Shown piece after piece: positions 8,153 through 17,303 of a stretch of DNA of 64,000 bases. The notes beneath the pieces were generated by a model, which did no database searches, was not told where the DNA came from, and saw only the letters and a list, made by a program, of their open reading frames with translations. The stretch is from Paraburkholderia fynbosensis. Lineage in GTDB: Bacteria > Pseudomonadota > Gammaproteobacteria > Burkholderiales > Burkholderiaceae. The stretch is taken from NCBI RefSeq assembly GCF_902859935.1, contig NZ_CADIKI010000006.1, positions 310,001-374,000 of the forward strand, given 5' to 3'. Position numbers and translations under genes: made by a program. Position 1 is the first letter of the stretch, and each line of letters begins with the position of its first letter.

Positions 8153-9885
8153 TGCGCGGCTCCATTCGTGGCGCGCTTCGCCGCACTTTGCCCGGGGTTG
8201 CCGGCCGCCGCCGCGAACGGCGCTTGCGCATGCGCGAAGTCGCCCGCGCGGCGGAAGTCGTCGAGATCGTTCACGCCGCGCCAGTGGCCGTGTACGTATT
8301 GCACCTCGATCGATTCACCCGCTTCGATCAGCGCGTTGAGCAGCGCGGGCATATCGAGCGAAGCGAAATCGGCGCGTGCTTGCAACTCGCTCATCACCGC
8401 CTGCAGACGCTCGCGGCCTGCGCCGCGCACGTTCAGCAGACCGACCCAGCGGCCATGCGGCGCTTGCGCGGCAATCTCCGCCGATGCGTTCTGTCCGCTC
8501 GACACATGGCGCAGCACGACCTTGTTACCGAACAGGCCGCGATCGTCGGCCGCCGAGCACCACGCGAAATCGCGCACGCTTGCGTTTTCCGTGTCGGTCA
8601 GCGACGAATCCACCACCACGCTGAACGCGGCTTCGCTTTCCACGAGGTCGCGCAGGATGTAGCTGCGGAACAGCAGATCGCCGTACGAGACGACCGTGTC
8701 GCCGCTCAGCTTGTCGAGCGCGCACGCGAGCGACGCGAGTTCGCCAGTTTGCTCATGCTGTTCGTTGACGACGAGCTTGATGCCCGCCGTCTCGATCGCA
8801 TCGGCGCGATAACCGCCGACCACGGTGATGTCGTTGACGCCCTGTTTCTTGAACGAGTCGACGAGCCAGCGCAGCAGCGGCTTGCCCGCGATCGGCAGCA
8901 TGACTTTCGGCCGGTCTTCGGTGACGGCTTCGAGGCCCTTGCCGCGGCTCGCGGCGAGCACGACGGCGGCGCCGGCCGCGCGGCCGCTCGACAGATAGCG
9001 GTCTTCGGCTTCGGAATATTCGTCGGCGTCCTGCAAACGGAAAATTTCGTTGACGGCGGCAATGCTGTCTTCGACGTTCACGAGTGTCTGGCTCGAATGA
9101 ATTTCCTTCGCCACGGCCTGCATCGCCGAGGTCGCCGAGCGGATCAGATGATTCGCCCAGATCACGGTGCTGATGCCCGCTTCGCGGAACACTTCGGTCG
9201 GCGTGCTGTAGTACTTCGTCGGCACGATTACGAGCGGACCGCGCCCGGCCCATTCGCGCGCGAATTCGAGAATTTCATCGGGACGCGAGAGCTTGCTGTG
9301 AATCAGGATCGCGTCCGCGCCGGCTTGCCGGTAGGCTTCCGCGCGACGCAGCGCCTCGTCCATGCCCCAGCCCGCGATCAGCGCTTCGACGCGCGCGACG
9401 ATCGAGAAATTTTCGTCGGACTGCGAGTCCTTGCCGGCTTTGATCTTGCCGCAGAACTCGTCCATGTCGGCGAGCGGCTGCGCTTCGCCGTTGATGAAGC
9501 TGTTGGTCTTCGGGAATTGCTTGTCTTCGATACAGACGCCGGCGATGCCGCGCTGTTCGAGCTTGCGCACGAGGCGGCGCACGTTGTTGAAGTTGCCGTA
9601 GCCGGTGTCGCCGTCGAGCAGGATCGGCAGGTCGCTCGCGTCGGCCATGAATTCGAGGGTGTCGACAACTTGCGTCCAGCTTGCTTCGTTGTTGTCGCGC
9701 ACGCCATATTGCGCGGAAATCGCAAGACCCGAACCCCAGATCGCCTTGAAGCCGGCTTCACGGACGATGCGCGCTGACAGGCCGTTATGGGCCTCCATCA
9801 TGAATTCGAGTTCGTTGCTAAGAAGCATCTGGCGCAGACGTGCGCTGCGGGATACGGAGACGAAGGCGGGTTGGCGGGCGTTCAT
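8149..9885 (-). CDS. aepX: Bifunctional phosphoenolpyruvate phosphomutase / nucleotidyltransferase fusion
   Basis: A 578-residue fusion. Residues ~15-295 are a PEP phosphomutase TIM barrel: [11 protein letters not shown] (91-101) binds metal and [10 protein letters not shown] (120-129) is the EDKx5NS signature separating PEP mutases from isocitrate lyases and other relatives. Residues ~304-545 are an NTP-transferase domain with LAASRGKG (310-317, a variant of LAAGRGxR), [14 protein letters not shown] and VSYGDLLF. The C-terminal ~30 residues are Ala-rich linker-like. The mutase makes phosphonopyruvate from PEP. The second domain probably activates the final product as CMP-aminoethylphosphonate, as in PntC-type enzymes, for transfer to a glycan or lipid. 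First gene of the operon; the promoter must lie in 9886-10501. No phosphonate transferase gene is visible here. Confidence 0.93.
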   Translation of the reverse strand: MNARQPAFVSVSRSARLRQMLLSNELEFMMEAHNGLSARIVREAGFKAIWGSGLAISAQYGVRDNNEASWTQVVDTLEFMADASDLPILLDGDTGYGNFNNVRRLVRKLEQRGIAGVCIEDKQFPKTNSFINGEAQPLADMDEFCGKIKAGKDSQSDENFSIVARVEALIAGWGMDEALRRAEAYRQAGADAILIHSKLSRPDEILEFAREWAGRGPLVIVPTKYYSTPTEVFREAGISTVIWANHLIRSATSAMQAVAKEIHSSQTLVNVEDSIAAVNEIFRLQDADEYSEAEDRYLSSGRAAGAAVVLAASRGKGLEAVTEDRPKVMLPIAGKPLLRWLVDSFKKQGVNDITVVGGYRADAIETAGIKLVVNEQHEQTGELASLACALDKLSGDTVVSYGDLLFRSYILRDLVESEAAFSVVVDSSLTDTENASVRDFAWCSAADDRGLFGNKVVLRHVSSGQNASAEIAAQAPHGRWVGLLNVRGAGRERLQAVMSELQARADFASLDMPALLNALIEAGESIEVQYVHGHWRGVNDLDDFRRAGDFAHAQAPFAAAAGNPGQSAAKRATNGAAQ

Positions 9886-10501
9886 TTTCTACTCCTGATA
9901 GCGGGCTTATTGGTGCTCTTTTTGCCCGGCTGGCGACTGGAAAATGGCGACTATAGCGGAATTTTTATTTATTCGTCTCTTCCAAGACAGCGGGTTTTCC
10001 TGCGTTGGGGCTAAGTGGAAAAATGTGTCGTTTTTTGCATTTGCCGCCATACTGCAGCGCGTTTTGGATTTAATTGGCGTTTTGTGGCGGTTTGACGCGT
10101 TCGCACGCTGGGCGTGGGATTGGTGCCAAGCCAGCCTATTCCATGCCTTCCTGCGTCATTTAATGGCCATAGCGACCGGTCTTTTTTATCGCCGTCATTA
10201 ACAAGCCAATTAATCGACATAATCTCGTTCGCAAACCGTCAATTACATTAAGCATGCTTGAATAAAAAACGCGCCGGAAAATCGGAAGATCCAGATTAAA
10301 GCGGCCGCGGATCGCGCATTCAGAACTACGGCCGGAGCAAGGCACACGGCTTATAAATCAGACGAATAACGTCACAAAACAACGGGTTTCCCCTGCCTGC
10401 GGAGCACACCGTGTTGCGCCGTAAACACCGTCAGCGACAAGCGAATCGCTACAAGCAAATTCAACTTCGCCCGACCACCTGCAAAAGCCACACTCATTGC
10501 T
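9886..10501. promoter_or_regulatory. AT-rich divergent intergenic region between the phosphonate operon and a chemoreceptor gene
   Basis: 616 bp, clearly richer in A/T than its neighbours, with runs such as TTTTTATTTATT near 9960-9972. It must hold the promoter of the leftward aepX operon and of the rightward chemoreceptor gene. Short open frames are present but none has a credible ribosome binding site or recognisable product. I could not define a sigma-54 or activator site with confidence. Confidence 0.45.
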
Positions 10502-12043
10502 ATGACTCTGAACAAAAAACTGGCGTCGATGATCGCCGTGCTGTGGATCGGCCTGATCCTGATCGGCGGCTTCGGCGCATGGCAGAACCGCGCGTCGATG
10601 ATCTCGGACCGCCGCGATCAATTGACCGCGCTGATCGACCAGGGCAACCACATCGTCGCCCACTACTATTCGCTAGCCCAGCAGCACAGCCTTTCTGAAC
10701 CCGACGCCAAAAAGCAGGCGCTCGAGATGCTGGCGGCCATGCGTTATGGCAAGGACGGCTACATCTCCGTCAACGATTCGCAGCCGGTCATGCTGATGCA
10801 TCCGTTCAAACAGGAACTGGTCGGCAAGAACCTCGCGCAGTTCGCCGACCCGGCGGGCAACCACCTGTTCGTCGCGATCGTCAACGCGGGTAATCACGAT
10901 GGCGGTGGCTTCGTCGACTATCTGTGGGCCAAGCCCGGCAGCGAGCAGCCGGTCGCCAAAACGAGCTACTCGATGCATTTCGCGCCGTGGGACTGGTATC
11001 TCGTCACCGGCATGTACATGGACGACGTGCAGAGCGCGTTCTACGCGAATCTGCTGCGCTGGCTCGCGATCACCGTGACGTTGGGCGCCATTGCCACGGC
11101 CGTCATGCTACTGGTGTTGCGCAGCATCCGCCGCTCGCTCGGCGGCGATCTCGAAGTGGCTGTCGAACATGCGCAACTGATGGCGCAAGGCAATCTCGCC
11201 ACGCGCGTACCGGTCGGCCCGCACGACAACGGCAGCCTGCTGCATGCGCTGCAAACCATGCAGGCCGGTCTCGTCGATACGGTGTCGCGCGTGCGTCTGG
11301 GCACCGAGAACATCAACATCGGCGCGACAGAAATTGCCGCCGGCAATACCGACCTCTCGCAACGCACCGAGGAACAGGCCGCGGCGCTCGTCCAAACGGC
11401 CTCGAGCATGGATCAGATGACTGTCAACGTGAAGCAGAACGCGGACAGCGCAATGCAAGCCGCGCAGCTCGCCGGCCAGGCGGCGGACGTGGCCACGCGC
11501 GGCAGCCGCGTGGTCGACGACGTGGTCCGCACGATGGGCGAGATCACCGCCAGCTCGCGGCAGATCGGCGACATCATTGGGGTGATCGACGGCATCGCGT
11601 TCCAGACCAATATCCTTGCGCTCAACGCGGCCGTCGAAGCGGCTCGCGCGGGCGAACAGGGACGCGGCTTCGCGGTGGTCGCCGCCGAAGTGCGCAGCCT
11701 CGCGCAGCGCTCGGCGACGGCGGCCAAGGAGATCAAGGCGCTGATCGAAACCTCGACGAATACGGTCGAAACCGGCGCGTCGCAAGTCGCCAACGCGGGC
11801 TCGACGATGGGCGAGATCGTGCACTCGGTGCGTCGCGTGAACGAAATTCTCGAGGAGATCAGCCATGCTTCGCGCGAACAGAGCGCGGGCATCGAGCAGG
11901 TCAATCGCGCGGTCGGCGAGATGGACCAGGTCACGCAACAGAACGCGGCGCTCGTCGAGCAGGCCGCGGCCGCGGCTCATTCGCTGAAGGATCAAGTGGG
12001 GGTGCTGCGCGAGGCGATTTCCAGCTTCGCGTTGCCGGGTTGA
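10502..12043 (+). CDS. Methyl-accepting chemotaxis protein with periplasmic single-Cache domain
   Basis: A 513-residue chemoreceptor. It has an N-terminal membrane helix (~8-28), a periplasmic sCache_2-like domain (~30-185, with [23 protein letters not shown] and [14 protein letters not shown]), a second helix (~187-210), a HAMP segment (~212-265) and a long cytoplasmic signalling coiled coil. The hairpin tip is [20 protein letters not shown], the highly conserved CheA/CheW contact site, and residues are arranged as in a short 36H-like class. The C-terminus lacks a pentapeptide tether for CheR. sCache_2 receptors commonly sense small carboxylic acids, but the ligand cannot be assigned here. 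Monocistronic; two hairpins follow. Confidence 0.95.
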   Translation: MTLNKKLASMIAVLWIGLILIGGFGAWQNRASMISDRRDQLTALIDQGNHIVAHYYSLAQQHSLSEPDAKKQALEMLAAMRYGKDGYISVNDSQPVMLMHPFKQELVGKNLAQFADPAGNHLFVAIVNAGNHDGGGFVDYLWAKPGSEQPVAKTSYSMHFAPWDWYLVTGMYMDDVQSAFYANLLRWLAITVTLGAIATAVMLLVLRSIRRSLGGDLEVAVEHAQLMAQGNLATRVPVGPHDNGSLLHALQTMQAGLVDTVSRVRLGTENINIGATEIAAGNTDLSQRTEEQAAALVQTASSMDQMTVNVKQNADSAMQAAQLAGQAADVATRGSRVVDDVVRTMGEITASSRQIGDIIGVIDGIAFQTNILALNAAVEAARAGEQGRGFAVVAAEVRSLAQRSATAAKEIKALIETSTNTVETGASQVANAGSTMGEIVHSVRRVNEILEEISHASREQSAGIEQVNRAVGEMDQVTQQNAALVEQAAAAAHSLKDQVGVLREAISSFALPG

Positions 12044-12126
12044 GGGCTTAGGGTTGGCGAGGGTGACACGCTTGGCGCTCGCCACGTGCATATGGCAAAG
12101 CAGCATCAGAAATTCATAAAAAAGAA

Positions 12127-12150
12127 GGCGCTCGACAGGCGGAGAGCGCC
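12127..12150. terminator. Hairpin downstream of the chemoreceptor gene
   Basis: Perfect 7-bp stem GGCGCTC/GAGCGCC with a 10-nt loop, preceded by an A-run and followed by CCTTT. Probably a weak bidirectional terminator. Confidence 0.5.
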
Positions 12151-12197
12151 CCTTTAACACGCCGCGTCGGAGTCGACGCATCAATCGAACGAGCCAG

Positions 12198-12231
12198 CCG
12201 CGCGGATTTTTCAAATCCACGCGGTTTTTTT
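12198..12231 (+). terminator. Intrinsic terminator of the chemoreceptor gene
   Basis: A 12-bp stem (CCGCGCGGATTT with AAATCCACGCGG, one mismatch), a 3-nt loop, and seven T residues at 12225-12231. Strong Rho-independent terminator form on the + strand. Confidence 0.85.
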
Positions 12232-12479
12232 ATGACCGTACGAGCGGTTGTCTCGCGTAGCGCATTGCGTCGCGTTCTGCCAACGCCTACCGCGCTCGAA
12301 AACGCAGCGAACTCCAGCCGAATGAGGCATCACCGAATTCGGCTTAACTCGCTCTCAGATTGACGACACGCTTACGATAATCGCCGTTTAAGAACGCGTG
12401 CCCCACGGCGCCCATCGCCGACGAAGCGGCTCCCAAACGCGCTCCCTCAAGGTTCGCCATTATCCTGCTGCGCCGTCCT

Positions 12480-12826
12480 CCACGTGCTTGCGATCGCCGC
12501 CGAAGCCAATGTCCGGCGTGCTGATGGGCATGCGCCGCGGTATGGAGCGCTTCGCTCTACGCTCCGTCGGCACCGTCACCACGCTCGGCGGCGGCACGGT
12601 GCGCAACGTCCTGCCCGGTCACTCTCCCCTTGCGTGGACCTCGCATACCGATTACGTTCTCATTACAATCGAAGCAGTCGTGGTCACGGCAGGCGTGCCG
12701 TATCGCGCGGGATCGGCGTCGATCCTGATGCTGCCCGCAGTCTTCGCGATGCGCATGCCGGCCGAGCACCTCCATTGGCATCTCAAAGTGTCGATCGCCG
12801 CCGATTCGGGCGGCGCAAGCTAATCG
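12480..12826 (+). pseudogene. Frameshifted remnant of a TRIC-type cation channel (UPF0126/YicG family)
   Basis: Two frames together give a UPF0126/TRIC segment. VLAIAAEA in one frame is followed, after an apparent single extra A at ~12508, by MSGVLMGMRRGMERF in another, then GTVTTLGGGTVRNVLPG, the diagnostic GGGTxRD/N motif of the first repeat, and HTDYVLITIEAVVVT. After ~12695 family resemblance stops, so the second half of the channel is missing or scrambled. Intact family members have about 200 residues in two repeats with seven helices. No start codon or ribosome binding site is evident. A decayed gene is the simplest reading. Confidence 0.72.
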
Positions 12827-12853
12827 CGTTCTCGAGTTCATTATCCGCAACCC

Positions 12854-14587
12854 ATGATCCAGAAGAAAAAATCGCAGTCGCATGACCCCTACGCGCCCGT
12901 CGCGAAGAACCCATTGCTGGCCACGCGCCTGCCCGCCTGGCGCTCGAAGTTCATCGTCCTGCTGGTGTTCGGCGCGTTCGCGGCGCTGGCGGGCCGCGCA
13001 TTGTGGGTGCAGGTGGTGAACCGGGATTTCTATATCGACCAGGGACAAAAGCGCTATCAGCGCACCATCGAACTCGACGCGACGCGCGGACGGATCGTCG
13101 ATCGCAATGGCTCGATGCTCGCCGTGAGCCTCGCCACGTACGAGATTTGGGCGACCCCCAGACAGGTCGATGAAACCGCCGCCGTGCCGCTGGCGAAGCT
13201 GCTCGACCTGCCGCTCGCGGAATTGCGCCGGCGTCTGAACGGCGACAAAAGTTTCGTCCTGCTCAAGCGCCAGGTGGATGCCGACACCGCCGCGCAACTG
13301 TCCCGCATGGGCCTCGCCGGCATCACGCAGATTGCCGATTCGAAGCGCTTTTATCCCGAAGGCGAATCGGCAGCGCACGTGGTCGGCTTCACGGACATCG
13401 AGGACAACGGCCAGGAAGGCGTCGAGCTGGCCGCCAACGAGCACCTGCTCGGCGTGCCAGGCCAGCGCGAAGTGATCCGCGACCGGCTCGGCCGCGTGGT
13501 GTCCGAGACCCGGCCGCTGGTGCCGGCGCGCAACGGCGAGACCATCCATCTGACGATCGACCGGCGCATCCAGCAACTCGCCTACGGACAACTGAAGGAA
13601 GCGATTGCGAAGCATCACGCGGAAGCCGGCAGCGTCGTGGTGCTCGACGCGCGCAACGGCGAGATTCTCGCGCTCGCCAACTATCCGAGCTTCGATCCGA
13701 ACGACCGTGCCCGCCTGACCGGCCGGCAACTGCGCAACCGCGCGGTGGTCGACACCTTCGAACCCGGATCGACGATCAAGCCGCTGGTCGTCGCCCTGTC
13801 GATCGACGAGGGCAAGGTGCGGCCGCAAAGCATGATCGACACGGCCCCCGGCTGGTACAAGATCGGCCCGGCCGTGATTCACGACACTTCGAATCACGGC
13901 GTCATGACCGTCTCCGAAGCGGTGCAGAAGTCGAGCAATATCGCGCTCGCCAAGCTCGCGCTGAATCTGCCGGCGGAGACGATCTGGACCAAGTATCAGC
14001 AATACGGGCTCGGCCTGAGACCCGAGCTGACCTTTCCGGGCGTGGCGTCCGGCAAGGTTCGCCCATACAAACGCTGGCGTCCGATCGAACAGGCGACCAT
14101 GGCGTACGGCTACGGGCTGTCCGCCTCGCTGCTGCAGATGGCGCAGATCTACACCGCGTATGCGGGCGACGGCACGATGCAACGCGTCAGTCTGTTGCGC
14201 AACGGCGCGCATGCCGCCGCACCCTCCGTGGACGCCGAGCTCGCCGTGACGAAGCCGGCCACGGCGCGGGCGATCCGCACGATGCTGGAGATGGCCACCG
14301 GCGAAGGCGGCACGGGACGGGCGGCGGCGGTGGCCGGCTACCGGATCGGCGGCAAGACCGGCACGGCCCGCAAACAGGTCGGCGCGACGTATGCGAAGAA
14401 CCGCTATCGCGCGCTGTTCGTCGGCATGGCGCCGATGAGCGATCCAAGGCTGATCGTCGCGGTCATGATCGACGACCCGGCGGGCAAGGCGTTCTATGGC
14501 GGAACGGTGGCTGGGCCGGTGTTCAGCGAGGTAACCGGCGGCGCACTGCAGTTGCTGGGCGTGCCGCCGGATGCGCCGGGCGTTTGA
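12854..14587 (+). CDS. Peptidoglycan transpeptidase, FtsI/PBP3-like class B penicillin-binding protein (orphan paralogue)
   Basis: A 577-residue class B PBP. It has a short cytoplasmic N-terminus, one membrane anchor (~32-50), a pedestal/dimerisation domain (RGRIVDRNGSMLAVS) and a C-terminal transpeptidase domain. All three catalytic motifs are intact: S306-TIK309, S360-S361-N362 and K501-TGT. The sequence fits the FtsI (septal PBP3) subfamily better than MrdA. It lies far from any visible division-cell-wall genes (no mraW, ftsL or murE around it), so it is probably a second copy of ftsI, as several Burkholderia carry. Its specialised use is unknown. No strong ribosome binding site lies before ATG 12854. 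Confidence 0.88.
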   Translation: MIQKKKSQSHDPYAPVAKNPLLATRLPAWRSKFIVLLVFGAFAALAGRALWVQVVNRDFYIDQGQKRYQRTIELDATRGRIVDRNGSMLAVSLATYEIWATPRQVDETAAVPLAKLLDLPLAELRRRLNGDKSFVLLKRQVDADTAAQLSRMGLAGITQIADSKRFYPEGESAAHVVGFTDIEDNGQEGVELAANEHLLGVPGQREVIRDRLGRVVSETRPLVPARNGETIHLTIDRRIQQLAYGQLKEAIAKHHAEAGSVVVLDARNGEILALANYPSFDPNDRARLTGRQLRNRAVVDTFEPGSTIKPLVVALSIDEGKVRPQSMIDTAPGWYKIGPAVIHDTSNHGVMTVSEAVQKSSNIALAKLALNLPAETIWTKYQQYGLGLRPELTFPGVASGKVRPYKRWRPIEQATMAYGYGLSASLLQMAQIYTAYAGDGTMQRVSLLRNGAHAAAPSVDAELAVTKPATARAIRTMLEMATGEGGTGRAAAVAGYRIGGKTGTARKQVGATYAKNRYRALFVGMAPMSDPRLIVAVMIDDPAGKAFYGGTVAGPVFSEVTGGALQLLGVPPDAPGV

Positions 14588-14755
14588 CGCCTCGGCCGCA
14601 TCGACCATGCTTCCTGCTGCATCGCCGGGCCGACCTCACATCAATTCGCGGCTATGGACACGGCAATACACGATCAACCTTGCTAGACTGCGCGTCGCAC
14701 CGGAGGATCTGGCATCCGCTGCAACGTTGCGCACGGATCGCGACGGCAGCGCGCC

Positions 14756-15514
14756 ATCCGAAGAACAATCTGCGCGATGCGAACACGTTGCGGGACTTCT
14801 GGTCGCGCAATCCGGAAACGCTGCATCAGGTCACGATCCTGATGAGTGACCACGGCATTCCGAAGAACTACCGGCAGATGCACGGCTTCGGTCCGTATAC
14901 GTTCTCGCTGATCAACGCGTAGAACGAGCGCTTCTACGTGAAGTTCCACTTCAAGTCGAAGTAGCGTGTCGAAAACTATACGAATGCCGAGGCCAGCGAA
15001 CTGGTTGGCCGTGACCGTGAAAGCGCACAGCGCGATCTGTTCGAACAGATCGAAAAGAAGAACTTCCGCAATGGCGCTCTTGCGTCCAGATCATGCCGCT
15101 GGCCGAAGCGTATGCGCGCCAGGAAAATGCGTTCGACATCGTCAAGGTGTAGTCGCACAAGGACTATCCGCTGATCGACGCCGGCGCGCTCGAATTGAAC
15201 AGGAATCCGGAGAATTATTTTGCGGACGTCGAGCTGGCCGCGTTCACGCCGGCCAATATCGTGCCGGGCATGGGCTTCTCGCCGGATCGTCTGTTGCAGG
15301 GGCGCCTCTTCTCGTACGGCGATACGCATCGCATCGCCTCGGCATCAACCACCATCAGATTCCGGGTGAACGCACCGCGCACGCCGAACCTGAACACCAT
15401 CACCGCGACGGCGGCATGCGCACCGACGGCAATCTCGGCGGCACATCGAACTATGAGCCGAACCACTTCGGCGCATTCCCGCAGGACGCGTCGGTAAACG
15501 AACCGCTGATGTGA
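14756..15514 (+). pseudogene. Degenerate catalase gene (monofunctional haem catalase, internal segment only)
   Basis: Translation in shifting frames reads through the central part of a clade-3 type catalase: FWSRNPETLHQVTILMSD, MHGFGPYTFSLINA, then [75 protein letters not shown] and [14 protein letters not shown]. There are at least three in-frame TAG stops (14920, ~14962 and ~15150; the last replaces the Trp expected in V-W-SHKDYP) and at least two frameshifts. The N-terminal part with the catalytic His, and the C-terminal ~100 residues with the haem-ligand Tyr region, are absent or incomplete. The gene is unambiguously dead. Confidence 0.9.
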
Positions 15515-15652
15515 TGTGCGTCGCCGGTTACTCGTTCGTGCAACCGGCAACGCAAAGAGTCTCACGCGAGACGTGAATGCTTTTTCACGGCTTTTCATAC
15601 GCAGAGCGTGAGACGTTGTGCGCCGCACACTGAGGGCGAATGAGCGGCAAAC

Positions 15653-16768
15653 TCAGTGTCCCGCCTGATCGCCGGCCAGCTTGCCCAGCGCCTCGATGCG
15701 ATTGCGGCCATTGCGTTTGGCCTGGAACATCGCACGATCGGCTTCCTCGATCATTTCGCGCCCAAGCGAAACGGCCTCGGCCGCCGTCCCGCCAACCCTG
15801 CGCGCCGCCACGCCAATCGACACGGTCAATGCGATGCGCTGCCCATGATCGTCGTGCAGATCCAGCCGTTCGACCGCCAGCCGCACGCGCTCGGCGACGG
15901 CGAGCGCATCGGACCGGTCGCCTTGCAGCAGCGCGGCGAACTCTTCGCCGCCATAACGCGCGACGGTATCGCCCAGCCGCACCTGCTGCCGCACACACGC
16001 CGCCACCACCGCCAATGCGCGGTCGCCGGTCTGATGGCCGTAGGTGTCGTTGATGCGTTTGAAACTGTCGATATCGATGAAAAGACATGCCACCGGCACG
16101 CCATAACGGACCGCGCGCATCAGTTCCTCACGCAACCGTTCGTCGAAATAGCGGCGATTGGCGAGGCCGGTCAGCGAGTCGGTCATGCCGAGCTGCTTGA
16201 GTCGCTCGCGATGCGCGACGTTGTCGAGACTCGCCGTCACGATGCTCGCGAAGCGCTCCAGAATGTCCGTGGCCATGCCGTCGCCGAAACGCGCGGGGTC
16301 GTCGCTGCCAAGGCACAGATAACCGCTGACGGTGTCGCCCGCGGCAAGCGGCAGCATGATCGCGCTCGCCGGCGGTGGTGCAGCGCCGAAGAACGCTTGG
16401 CGCACCATGTCGCTCAGTTCACCCGGCTTGCCGAGCCACGGCCGGCCTTCCTCGCACAGGTCTCGCGCAGCGAGCCCGCCTTCGCGCGAGGTCTTCAGAT
16501 TCGCATGATCGAGCGCGCGCAACGCGACGGGCTCGATCAGGTCGAGCAGCATCGGCGCGCGGGCATCAAGCCATAGCGTCACACTCGCTAGCGAGAATTC
16601 CTGCGGCAAATGGCTGAACAGGGTGTCGAGAAACGCGCCGAAATCCTGCGCGCCGATCAACCGCAACTCGACATTCTGGAAGCGGCGCAACGTGCGCTCG
16701 TTGTGTTGCACGGTATCGACTAGCGAGCGAAGGCGGTCGGAGAGCGGCGTTTGGGCGAGATTCGTCAC
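15653..16768 (-). CDS. Diguanylate cyclase (DUF484/GAF-like sensor plus GGDEF)
   Basis: A 371-residue cytoplasmic protein. Residues ~15-185 resemble a DUF484/GAF-type sensory domain, and residues ~195-365 are a GGDEF domain. The active-site motif is G273-G-E-E-F277 (functional GGEEF variant). An RxxD inhibitory I-site, R264-LG-D267, sits exactly five residues upstream, so product feedback inhibition by cyclic di-GMP is expected. No EAL domain or membrane segment is present. The signal sensed is unknown. Divergent from the DUF2866 gene. Confidence 0.93.
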   Translation of the reverse strand: MTNLAQTPLSDRLRSLVDTVQHNERTLRRFQNVELRLIGAQDFGAFLDTLFSHLPQEFSLASVTLWLDARAPMLLDLIEPVALRALDHANLKTSREGGLAARDLCEEGRPWLGKPGELSDMVRQAFFGAAPPPASAIMLPLAAGDTVSGYLCLGSDDPARFGDGMATDILERFASIVTASLDNVAHRERLKQLGMTDSLTGLANRRYFDERLREELMRAVRYGVPVACLFIDIDSFKRINDTYGHQTGDRALAVVAACVRQQVRLGDTVARYGGEEFAALLQGDRSDALAVAERVRLAVERLDLHDDHGQRIALTVSIGVAARRVGGTAAEAVSLGREMIEEADRAMFQAKRNGRNRIEALGKLAGDQAGH

Positions 16769-16938
16769 GTTATCAGGATGCGAGCGCGAAGGCGAAGCGG
16801 GGATGGCGGCCCCAACCGCTCTAATAACGGCCGATCCGGCGAGGTCTTGAGGGCGAGATCACGGCGCGGGCGCCGATGCGCCTCTTAAGTTTCGCTTAAT
16901 TCTTCCCTGCAACCATGCGCACACCATCCCCTGTTAAG

Positions 16939-16962
16939 CCGCCAGAATATCGGCGGTCTTTT
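16939..16962 (+). terminator. Terminator-like hairpin in the leader of the DUF2866 gene
   Basis: Stem CCGCC/GGCGG with an 8-nt loop followed by TCTTTTTTCTT on the + strand. No + strand gene lies just upstream, so it would act in the 5' leader of the DUF2866 gene 64 bp later, or it is a leftover from a lost gene. Confidence 0.55.
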
Positions 16963-17025
16963 TTCTTAAGGGTGTCGACGACGCGCCAAAAGACGGGCTG
17001 CATGCCCGGCAGAAGGAGTCAAACC

Positions 17026-17283
17026 ATGGTTGAAAAAACAGTATTCGAGCATTTGCGCGCCATGCCGGGCATTGAATGGGTCAGCCAGATCCACACCTGC
17101 AGAGTCTCCGACCCGTTGCAGCCGCCTTGGGGACGTTCGTACCGCCTCGTCGAATGGACCATGAAGCACACGCCCGAATCGAGCCGCCGGGTCGTGCCCG
17201 CCGAAAGTACACCGCTCGAAATCGCTCAGGCCGTCGTCTCACACGTTCCCGGCCGTCGCTTCTGCCAGCAAGGCAACGAATAG
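17026..17283 (+). CDS. DUF2866 family protein (85 aa)
   Basis: A small, probably cytoplasmic protein of a family found almost only in Burkholderia relatives, which supports the taxonomic placement. It starts MVEKTVFEHLRAMPG and includes WGRSYRLVEWTMKH and a Cys near the C-terminus. The start is secure: AGAAGGAG at 17011-17018 is a strong ribosome binding site 7 bp from ATG. Function is unknown. A terminator-like hairpin precedes the gene, which hints at leader control. Confidence 0.8.
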   Translation: MVEKTVFEHLRAMPGIEWVSQIHTCRVSDPLQPPWGRSYRLVEWTMKHTPESSRRVVPAESTPLEIAQAVVSHVPGRRFCQQGNE

Positions 17284-17303
17284 GCGCTGTCGCGCTCCCT
17301 CCC

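Noticed and set aside
8119..9777. 552-codon plus-strand frame over the PEP mutase gene
   Set aside because: Minus-strand PEP mutase has all catalytic motifs; the plus-strand frame has none.
6989..9885. Reading the phosphonate genes as a degradation cluster because phnW is present
   Set aside because: No phosphonoacetaldehyde hydrolase (phnX) or C-P lyase genes are adjacent, and PEP mutase with the decarboxylase are biosynthetic; phnW is reversible.
12557..14608. 683-codon antisense frame over the ftsI-like gene
   Set aside because: No recognisable protein, extreme composition; an artefact of GC-rich third positions.
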